From NCBI GenBank assembly GCA_003990745.1, contig RBNI01003147.1:1-16542 (forward strand): DNA of 16,542 nucleotides, written 5' to 3'. Positions within the stretch are counted from its first letter, which is position 1; each line of letters opens with the position of its first letter. Position numbers and translations under genes: made by a program. Under the pieces are notes generated by a model, which saw only the letters and a program-made list of their open reading frames with translations, searched no databases and was not told where the DNA came from. Origin of the DNA: Jimgerdemannia flammicorona (taxonomy: Eukaryota > Mucoromycota > Endogonomycetes > Endogonales > Endogonaceae). Shown here in pieces: positions 9,292-16,542 of the stretch.

Positions 9292-10702
9292 TGATATAAC
9301 AAACCAAAACATACCACCTGAATTATAACTTAGCCAGATGATGTGAACAATTAGTATACTTAACCAGATGATGTGGGCTCCCAGCATGACATGACTTCCA
9401 GCATATCATAGTTACTCATGCCCATCACACTTATAATTAGCCAGACATACCAGATAGGATCTGTTTATCTGTACAGACTCTGTACACCATACAGACTCTG
9501 TACACCTACCATAAGTAGCAGATCTATAGTTAGCCACATAGTAACCAGATAGCAACCAACTTGTATAAATTACCCCAGAGACAAGAGTGAATAAACCTCA
9601 GTCTGAAAAGTCTGAATTCAAAGCAAAAGACAAGTCTGCCTATTACACTTCGAGAGATATACCTGCTAAAAGCCACTTGATCTAGGAAGGATTGCAACAC
9701 TTAGGAGAAATACCCACTCTAAAGCCACTACTAGGAGATTGTGAGCATTGGTTCTCCTTTTCCTTTCCGATATAAAGAACGAGTCCATTTTTGGTTCGCT
9801 TGCCAGATAAGCCTGAAGTTTGCTACTCAAATTCAAGGAAGAACTTCGCCGCCATTTCCCAGTTGAAGCTGCCGATTCAGGAAGAATCCGCGCCATCCGA
9901 GTTAATTCTCAGTTGAAGCCACCATTTCTGAGTTATCCGCATTCCCAGAGAACCCTGCTGATTCAGGAAGAATCTGCACCATCGTATTCCCAGAAGAGCC
10001 CGCTGATTCAGGAAGAACCTGTGCCATCCGAGTAGTATTCCCAGTTGAAGCCGCCGATTCAGAAGAATCCGCACCTTCTGAGTTATTTCCCAGAAAGCCG
10101 CCAATCTAGGAAGAATCCGCGACATCCAAGTTATTCATTTGTTCCCAGTGAGCCTGAGTTATTGAGTCATCTGCCGCCAGCACAATTCCCAGTGACATTC
10201 AAGAACCCTGCCGATTTAGGAGAATCTGCGCTAAATCAAGTTATCTGCCAGATTACTAGATCGCACCACATAAGGAATCCACTCGCGCTACACAAGATTG
10301 TCATGCAGAAATCGCATACTTTTTATCAACACCCTAGAAGGAGAACTGTTAAATTGCCAGACCGTCACACACAAGAGATCGTCGCGCTACACATGAAATT
10401 GTACCAATTCTCAGTTGACCCAAGAAGGAAGGACATACAAATCACCACTACACCCAGAGAACCATCCAAATTAGGAAATTGACATACAAATCGCCACTAC
10501 ACCCAGAGAACCATCCAAATTAGGAAATTGACATACAAATCGCTCGCAGATATCCAGCTTTGACTATTATACCACTAAACACCAAGGACCTCAGGAATCT
10601 TAGAACATTTTATTGCTTTTTGACAAAGTAACTGGGGGCTCAAGCCAAACTACATCAACCCCCAACCTTGTAATTTGCCTCCATTGAGCCAAGCACGTTA
10701 CA
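9292..10702 (+). repeat. 3' LTR
   Basis: This copy starts TGATATAACAAACC and ends GTTACA, and matches the 5' LTR throughout. It is longer because of an 18-bp duplication (9471-9488 and 9489-9506) and a 49-bp duplication (10432-10480 and 10481-10529). From about 9656 it holds roughly 35 CpGs while the 5' copy has two; the first 360 bp hold none. Its degenerate ~50-bp repeats lie at about 9855-10250. Confidence 0.9.
10432..10529 (+). repeat. 49-bp tandem duplication in the 3' LTR
   Basis: The unit starting GACATACAAATC and ending TTAGGAAATT occurs twice in a row, followed by a 12-base partial third start. The 5' LTR has one copy, so the duplication arose after, or independently of, the insertion. 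The two copies differ at one base (CACC versus CGCC). Confidence 0.85.
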
Positions 10703-10775
10703 ATATAAACCTCAGATCAAAATACTTCAAAAGAAAAGAACTAATATGTTTTTCTCTATCCTTTACTTTATATTA
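10703..10775. other. Short spacer between retroelement and NLR gene
   Basis: The first 13 bases, ATATAAACCTCAG, match the LTR around 660-671 apart from the first bases, and the next ~20 bases are loosely similar. This suggests the right half of an older LTR that the element entered. The rest is A/T-rich and probably the 3' untranslated region of the leftward gene. Confidence 0.4.
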
Positions 10776-10876
10776 TTATTTTACATTAATCATATATTGA
10801 CTTATCTCTCTAACGCTATACAGATCTGGAATCCAGGAAAACAGAACACTGCCAATGTCATGCCTTATATCTCTGC
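10776..10876 (-). CDS. Possible alternative terminal exon
   Basis: After a good acceptor (TTTTTCAG at 10877-10884), a 101-nt stretch in the array's phase stays open and ends at TAA 10776-10778. Its start, with HDIGS, resembles a decayed LRR beginning; the rest (PDLYSVREISQYMINVK) does not. It would be used only if the broken exon 10952-11013 is skipped. It ends 74 bp from the retroelement. Confidence 0.4.
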
Positions 10877-10951
10877 CTGAAAAACGCACAAATATACACA
10901 GGTCAGCTGAATTGAATCACCCATCTTCAGTCACACTGATTTCCAACGGAC

Positions 10952-11013
10952 CTTCGAGATTCAGCTGGGTAAGGATCGTGATCTGCTTCAGTGACTCGCT
11001 CCGATTTCGTTAT
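10952..11013 (-). pseudogene. Broken last LRR exon
   Basis: This unit aligns with the 84-nt exons but lacks 22 nt in its middle (the EGARALA part). The resulting frame reads NEIGASH and stops at TGA 10988-10990. Its donor is GTCCGT instead of GTATGT. If it is spliced in, the protein ends here; if it is skipped, frame is kept into the next exon. Confidence 0.7.
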
Positions 11014-14000
11014 CTAAATGAAAATGTACATGTCAGCTGGATCGAATCACCTACATTCAAATTGCGACAAACTGATTAACATACGTTCGAGATTCAGCTC
11101 GGTAAGAGTCGTGTTCTGCTTCAGAGACTCGGCGAGATCACGGACACACGTAGCGCCGATACGATTCCCTGAAAATGCACATATATGCAGAAGTCAGCTG
11201 GATCGATTCACCCACATACGAATAGTCTCACTCTGATTTCCGATATACATTCGAGATTCAGCTGGGTAAGGGTCGTGTTCTGTTCCAGTGATTTTGCCAG
11301 AGTACGAGCACCCTCAGCGCCAATGTCATTCCCTAAAAAATACACAAGTCAGCTGGATCAAATCACCCATATCCAAAGAGTAACACACCGATTTCCGACA
11401 TACATTCGAGATTCAGCTGGGTAAGGGTCGTGTTCCGCTTCAGAGATTTGGCCAGGGCACTGCCACCCTCAGCACCAATTTCGTTATCTAAATAAATAAT
11501 GCACAGATCGAATCACCTGCATTCAAATAGTAACACACTGATTTCCTAGTACCACACCGATTTCCAACATACATTCGAGATTTAATTTGGTAAGGGTCGT
11601 GTTCTGCTCCAGAGACTCGGCCAGAGCACAGACACCCACATTGCCGATACGATTCCCTGGAAAATGCACAAATATGATAAGGTCAGCCATATCGAATCGA
11701 CCGCATTCAAACAGTCACACACTGATTTTCGACATACCTTCGAGGTTCAGCTGTGTAAGTGTACTGTTCAGCTCCAGAAACTTGGCCAGAGCACGGGCAC
11801 CCTCATCGCCAATGAGATTCCCTGAAAAATGCACAAATATGTCCAGGTCGCTGGATCGAATCATCGACATTCAAATAGTCACACACTGGTTTCCGACATA
11901 CATTCCAAATTCAGCCGGGTAAGGGTAGTGTTCTGGTTCGGAGACTCGGCAAAAGCATGGGCACCTTCAGCGCCGATTTCGTTATCTAAATGATTATGCA
12001 CAGGTCAGCTGTATCGAATCTCCCACACTCAAACAGACAAACATTGATTTCCGACATACGTTTGAGATTTAGCTGGGTAAGGGTCGTGTTCTGGTTTAGA
12101 GACCCGGCTAGAGCACGGGCACCTTCAATGCCGATGCGATTCCCTGAAAAATGCACAAATATGCACAGGTCAGCTGAATCGAATTACCGACATTCAAACA
12201 GTCCCACACCGATTTCCGACATACGTCCAAGATTCAGAAGGGTAAGAATCGCGTTCTGCTTCAGAGACTCGGCCAGAGAACGGGCACCCTCGAAGCCGAT
12301 TTTATTATCTAAATAGATATGCACATGTCAGCTGGATCGAATTACCCACATTCAAATTGTCACACACTGATTTCTGACATACTTTCGAGATTCAGCTGAT
12401 TAAGGGTTGTGTTCTGCATCAGAAATTCCGCCAGATACCGGGCACCCTCATCGCCGATGCTGTTCCCTGAAAAATGCACACATATGTAGAGTCAGCTGGA
12501 TCGAATCATCCCTATTCAAATAGTGACATTGATTTCCTCCGTACATTTGAGATTCAGTTGGGTAAGGATCGTGTTCTGCTTCAGAGACTCGGCCAGAGCA
12601 CAGGCACCATCATTGCCGATGCAATTCCCTGAAAAATATATAAATATGCAGAGGTCAGCTGGATCAAACCATCTGCATTCAAACAGTCACATACTGAAAT
12701 CCAACATACGTTGGAGGTTCAGCTGGGTAAGGTTTGAGTTCTGCTTCAGAGACTCAGCCAGAGCACAGGCACCCTCAGCGCCGATGCGATTCCCTGAAAA
12801 TGCACAGGTCAGTTGGATTGAATCACCCACATGCACTGATTTCCGACATACCTTTGTAACTCAGCTGCGTAACGATCATATTCCACTTCACTCCTTCCTC
12901 ATCAATGTAGTATCCTAAATATAATAAATATAATGTAAATATACGACTATATATCTTAGTAAATTACATAAATAAAAATACTTATTTATCTGAAAATTTA
13001 ACATATCAATTTCTAACAATATCTTTCTTGACACTAGATAATGAGTCGAATATATATATTCAGGCCTAATGAATTATACAAAAACAAATCTATACTTCTA
13101 TTTACCTTTGAGTTCATTTTTAATTTATCATTTTTCTTTGAAATCAGCTAGATTGAATCACTCACAAAGTCACACACTGATTTCTGACATACCTTTGAGA
13201 TTCAACTGTGTAAGGGTCGTGTTCTGCTTCAGAGACTCGTCCAAAGCACAAGCACCCTCATCGCCAACACCATTCCCTGGAAAATGCACAGATCGGCATG
13301 ATTGAATCACCCATATTTAAACAGTGACACTCTGATTGCAGACATACCTTTGAGATTCAGTAGAGTAAGGGTTGAGTTCTGCTTCAGAGACCCAGCCAGA
13401 GCACAGGCACCCTTATCGCCGATGCTATTCTCTGAAAAATGCACAAATATGCAGAAGGTCAGCTGGATCGAATCGTTCACATTCAAACAGTCACACAATA
13501 ATTTCCGACATACGTTCGAGATTCAGCTGAGTAAGGATCGTGTTCTGCTTTAGAGACTCGGCAAGAGAACGGGCACCCTCGAAGCCGATTTCGTTATCTA
13601 AATGGAAATGCATTGATCAGCTGGATCGAATTACCCGCATTCAAACAGCCACACACTGATTTCTGACATACTTTCGAGATTCAACTGGGTAAGGGTTGTG
13701 TTCTGCTTCAGAGACTCGGCCAGACCACAGGCACCCTCATCGCCGATGCTGTTACCTGGACATGAACAGGGATAAGCGACAAATCGTGAACTTGATTCCA
13801 TCGCGCGGCTGCACACATTGCTTTACACAATTCAGCCATACTTCCGATATCCAGCGTGGTCAAGGTCGTGTTCTGCTTCAGAGACTCAGCTAGGGCGCGT
13901 GCCCCGTCGTGATCGATCCTGTTCACTGGACATGAATGATTGTGAACTTGATTCCATCACGCAGCTGCACATAATAATTCACACAGTTATGCCATACCTT

Positions 14001-16542
14001 CGAGATTCAGCTCGGTCAAGGTTATGTTCTGCTTCAGAGACTCGGCTAGGGCACGTGCCCCCTCGTCGCCAATGCTATTATCTTTAAAATAAATAACGGA
14101 TGGAGCGAGCACGCCAGTTCGAGAGCTTGACTCCATCGCACAGCTGCACACAATGCTTCACGCAATTCCGACATACCTTTGATATTCAGCGTGGTCAAGG
14201 TCGGAAGCCCGGCTAGAGCAGCCGCAAGCAACTTCACGATCTCGACGTGCCCATTTTCTGCAGCAGGGCGCAGCGGGGTCCATTCTTCGTCGTTCTTGAT
14301 GTAGGCGTCGGCCCCGAACTCGACAACAAGCAGCTTCACGACCTCGACGTGTCCACCTTTAGCAGCGAGGTGAAGCGGCGTGTCCCCATCCTTGTTCTTG
14401 GCGTTGGCGTCCGCCTTGGAGTCGGCCAAGAGCACCTTTACGATCTCGACGTGCCCGTTCTGCGCAGCGAAGTGAAGCGGTGTCCAATCGTCTTCTTTTC
14501 TGGCGTTGGCGTCCGCCTTGGATTCGGCCAAGAGCACCTTTACGACCTCGACGCACCCATTCTTCGAAGCAAGGTGTAGAGGCGTTTGTAGCCATTTATC
14601 CCTGGCGTTGGCGTCCCTCTTGGCGTCGGCCAAGAGCACCTTTACGACCTCGAGGTGCCCCTCATTCGCAGCGTAGTGGAGGGGTGTCCAATTTCCGTTG
14701 GATGTAATGTTGGGGTCGACGCCACAGGCAGTCACAAAAAACCATACAGGCTCGGGGTGACCGGATTGTGCGGCCAGGTGGAGTGGGGTTCGACCATAAA
14801 TGTCCTTTGGGGAAATATCAGCATTGCATTCATACAACAGTTCATCGATGAGGTCAATGTGACCGCTTTGCGCAGCCACGTGCAGCGGGGTTCTCTCGGT
14901 TCTGTCTCGAACATTAACATCACTGATACGAGTACAGAGTGATCTGACCATTTCCACATCACCACCGAATGCAAAGCGATGCATTAGCGGGAGAGAAAGG
15001 TCGAACGAAATCAAAGGTGGCGCCGTATAGTTTCCTTCAACACCTTTTTCCCAAAAAGTCGCTCTTTCCTCGTCCTTGACGACACCATAGCCTTGCCGAT
15101 AATAATCTACGATCTCGCTTTGTGCTTGTTTGCTGCCTGCCTCTGCAGCTTTCAACATCCAATCAAATGCCTTCACAGGGTCGGTTCTAACTCCGCACCC
15201 CCCCTGATAACACCCCGCAAGCGCTAACTGCGCCTCCAAATGTCCGTTGTTCGCAGCCTTAGTGCACCAATCAATTTGCTTGGCGAGATCGTTTGCAACA
15301 CCAAATCCTACTCCGTAGCACAGTGCAGTGTAAAATTGAATTTCTGCATCGTTGGGTAGAGTAGCCTCAACGTTATTAAAGTGGTGGTTGAGGAAGTCGT
15401 GTAGACGCGGATGCAGGCTATAAAACTCGGTTTCATTCTCGATAATGTTGGGGCGCCAGTCACCGAGCATTGGGTCGACCTCGTATTTTCGTCGGTTTAG
15501 CCAGCTTCTTTGCCAAAGTTTGTGCAAGTTGTTTGCCACAAGGGATGCTGATAGAGCAGCAGGGTCATCTTGCAAAGCGCGCATGACGAGAGTTGATGTA
15601 AATGGAACGTTCCATGCATTCAACTGACCCAAGAAAGTCTGAAGTTCATCGTTCAAGTAACAAAAACTGTAGTCGATGCAGGCATCTATCGATTCGTGTC
15701 GCTCATTAACGAATTCCTTATTCACCGCTGCTGGAAGTCGTTCTCGGACCTTGTTGACGAATTGATCGATAGGTTCCTTACAATTGTCAAACATACCTCC
15801 AAGAAGGAGCAGCGACAATGGGTGACCGTCGGTTACGCGGCTAAGATCCATTCCGCTTTGTTCATCTGTATCTGTATCTCTCGCTCTCGAGCGTTGAGGG
15901 GTCCACTGTCGAAAAACCAGCATGCCTTCCCTTGGCTCCAAGCCAGCCAGATCGAACAAATATTCTTTTGGCCAACCTAACGCGACTTTTGAGGTGGCCA
16001 GAATTTTGACATTGGCTGGTAATCCCTTGAAAAAATTTATCAATTTCCTTGCTTCCTCTTTCGTCCCAGAATCTCTACTTTCCATCGCTAGTTTGACGTC
16101 TTCCATGTTGTCGAGATAGAGTAAAATCGTCCCTTTACCTTCCAAATTTTGAAGCACTTTAGACTGCTGTTCTGGATCAGTTAAGCCCTTATTGTCAATA
16201 GCGAAAAATTCTGCAATCTTCAGGATCACTTGGCTTACTCTTGGTGCTCCAGCGAGAGATAGTGCAAGAGCACTGCCGGAATTAAAATATTCGAAAGCCC
16301 GAAGCGCCAACGACGTTTTACCCACCCCACCGAATCCTGTGATGGTGATATACTGCTCAGGGCCATCGAGAAGTTCGTCCAATATATCGAGATCGTTTGC
16401 GCGCCCAATGAACGATCCTTCCATGCGGACGTTGTCGTTACGTTTACGGTAAGGAGGCTTCACGATCCTGCTGCCGAGGTCCACACTCCAATTCGATGCT
16501 GTAGGTGGATTGAAAGCAGCTAGGTCCGTCAGAAAGTCAAAT
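10988..16542 (-). CDS. NLR-type receptor: NB-ARC, Sel1, ankyrin, LRR (5' end outside the window)
   Basis: Predicted intracellular STAND receptor: an NB-ARC switch with repeat domains that likely sense ligands. Exon 1 (14177-16542) is open to the window edge; its start is missing, and GTG 16484 is internal. Residues counted from that GTG: P-loop GFGGVGKT 50-57, kinase-2 TILLYLDN 119-126, RNBS-B-like VKILATS 159-165, GHPLSLLLL 220-228, MHD-like RLHDFL 360-365, Sel1 381-486, ankyrin 500-754, half an LRR 755-769. LRR exons follow: 13998-14081, 13842-13925, 13672-13755, 13514-13597, 13348-13431, 13193-13276, 12852-12914, 12710-12793, 12545-12628, 12383-12466, 12225-12308, 12060-12143, 11902-11985, 11738-11821, 11573-11656, 11404-11487, 11249-11332, 11085-11168, then 10952-11013 with an in-frame TGA at 10988. 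That gives about 1,290 visible residues. All introns are phase 1. Exon structure is predicted by eye from GT/AG, frame and repeat register. Confidence 0.85.
12852..12914 (-). CDS. Shortened, diverged LRR exon (63 nt)
   Basis: With donor GTATGT and acceptor ATATTTAG this unit keeps frame but lacks seven codons relative to the others. It reads YYIDEEGVKWNMIVTQLSYK, keeping only E-G and the TQL core. It lies just downstream of the one long intron. It may be a degenerate repeat or a spacer breaking the solenoid; skipping it would also preserve frame. Confidence 0.6.
12915..13192 (-). other. Long AT-rich intron within the LRR array
   Basis: At 278 nt this intron is three to four times the length of the others. 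Its 5' portion (right side, about 13137-13192) still matches the usual intron, including AGCTGAT near 13145, while the rest is AT-rich DNA unlike the array. An insertion into a standard intron, or a lost exon, would explain it. No LRR-like exon is visible inside. Confidence 0.65.
14220..14987 (-). repeat. Seven ankyrin repeats with exact 102-bp DNA period
   Basis: TPLH-type motifs begin at residues 532, 566, 600, 634, 668, 702 and 736 (numbered from GTG 16484), exactly 34 residues apart; the last reads TPLRPAAENGHVEIVKLL. At DNA level the later repeats are near copies (AAGAGCACCTTTACGA recurs on the + strand), which suggests recent tandem duplication or conversion. Ankyrin repeats are a common ligand-sensing end in fungal NLRs. 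A degenerate first repeat (about 500-531) precedes them. Confidence 0.88.
15027..15344 (-). other. Three Sel1-like repeats
   Basis: Repeats of the form A..LG.CY..G.GV..D..KA..W..KAA..G are visible: YTALCYGVGFGVANDLAKQI, then LALAGCYQGGCGVRTDPVKA, then SEIVDYYRQGYGVVKDEERA. Sel1 repeats form a superhelical protein-binding scaffold related to TPR. Here they lie between the MHD-like motif and the ankyrin array. Confidence 0.85.
15795..16406 (-). other. NB-ARC nucleotide-binding domain of the NLR
   Basis: The stretch starts with FIGRANDLDILDELL, a typical entry to NB-ARC, followed by the Walker A GFGGVGKTS at about 16312-16337. Walker B/kinase-2 is LLYLDN with a single Asp before Asn, and GHPLSLLLL stands where GLPL is expected. 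The winged-helix part follows to the LHD (MHD-like) motif near 15405. The motifs needed to bind ATP/ADP and to switch appear intact. The N-terminal effector domain lies beyond the window, so its output (cell death, amyloid signalling, enzyme) is unknown. Confidence 0.88.

Larger units (their letters stand above)
380..10702 (+). mobile_element. Full-length degenerate Ty3/Gypsy LTR retrotransposon with dUTPase
   Basis: Two direct LTRs (about 1.36 and 1.41 kb) flank a 7.6-kb interior with domains in the order Gag, protease, cysteine-rich module, dUTPase, RT, RNase H, integrase. Integrase after RT-RNase H defines the Metaviridae (Ty3/Gypsy) order. Gag through dUTPase use one reading frame, RT through IN the -1 frame, and a small 3' ORF the third frame. 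Numerous in-frame stops, local frameshifts and a changed RT active site make it non-autonomous today. The LTRs have diverged clearly, so the insertion is not recent. The left edge is uncertain by about 3 bp (380 by alignment to the TG end of the 3' LTR; 383 if ATAT is the target duplication). It lies convergent with the NLR gene on its right. Confidence 0.9.
10952..14081 (-). repeat. Array of single-LRR exons with homologous phase-1 introns
   Basis: Nineteen exon units recur every ~150-170 bp. Seventeen are exactly 84 nt, each starting with two codon bases, then 27 codons, then one base. The consensus is NxIGxEGAxALAESLKQN followed by TTLTQLNLE, an RNI-like 28-residue LRR. Every 84-nt unit is open. 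Introns of 58-95 nt (one of 278) begin GTATGT or a close variant, usually hold CTGAC about 27 nt before the acceptor, and end TTTTTCAG, TTTAG or TCCAG. The intron bodies are themselves alike, so exon plus intron was the duplicated unit. Confidence 0.9.

Noticed and set aside
380..9650. Classic repeat-induced point mutation (RIP)
   Set aside because: CpA remains abundant, while CpG is what is missing. CpG deamination after methylation explains the pattern better, though some CAG-to-TAG changes do occur.
10855..13893. Row of + strand ORFs of 60-130 codons with repeated RFSWVRVVFCFRDSARA-like peptides
   Set aside because: They are antisense shadows of the - strand LRR exons and introns. They cross the intron boundaries, and the conserved reading with splice signals is on the - strand.
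10952..14081. Regular ~160-bp periodicity resembling a CRISPR array or satellite DNA
   Set aside because: The repeat contains an 84-nt open exon with GT/AG borders and LRR coding, and the unit is far longer and less uniform than CRISPR repeats.
14247..14942. + strand ORFs over the ankyrin region
   Set aside because: They are shadows of the 102-bp ankyrin repeats on the - strand, kept open by the repeat composition.
16482..16484. GTG as start codon of the NB-ARC protein
   Set aside because: The frame stays open for 19 more codons to the window edge, and nuclear genes rarely start at GTG. The true start is outside or further upstream.

Overview
The window reads as fungal nuclear DNA. Short introns (mostly 71-95 nt) start GTATGT, usually carry a CTGAC-type branch motif, and end TTTTTCAG or TTTAG. 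They sit beside a decayed Ty3/Gypsy LTR retrotransposon. I cannot fix the species; a TE-rich, early-diverging (Mucoromycota-like) or basidiomycete genome would fit.

Layout. Positions 1-379 are AT-rich DNA without a gene; the last ~55 bases resemble part of a diverged LTR. Positions ~380-10702 are one full-length but dead Ty3/Gypsy element on the + strand: 5' LTR, PBS of tRNA-Pro type, Gag with a CCHC knuckle, retropepsin, a six-cysteine basic module, a dUTPase, RT-RNase H, an HHCC/DDE integrase with a GPY/F-like tail, a small extra ORF opening on the pol stop (ATGA), a perfect hairpin, the PPT, and a 3' LTR. Gag to dUTPase share one frame, RT to IN lie in the -1 frame, and the extra ORF is in the third. 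Many stops and lost catalytic residues show it is inactive.

Positions ~10776-16542 hold a - strand NLR-type (STAND) receptor gene, convergent with the retroelement and cut by the right window edge. Exon 1 encodes NB-ARC, an MHD-like motif, three Sel1 repeats, seven ankyrin repeats and half an LRR. Downstream come 17 exons of exactly 84 nt plus one of 63 nt, each encoding one leucine-rich repeat of the ribonuclease-inhibitor type, all separated by phase-1 introns. The 3' end of the array is decaying: exon 20 has a deletion that creates a stop, and a last possible exon ends 74 bp from the retroelement.

The main discovery candidate is this exon array. Every LRR is a symmetric cassette that can be skipped, duplicated or swapped without changing frame, and the residue before the conserved Asn of each repeat is built across the splice junction, so it changes with exon choice. 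Second-tier points are a sharp CpG-depletion boundary inside the 3' LTR, the extra modules of the retroelement, and signs that it landed inside an older related LTR.
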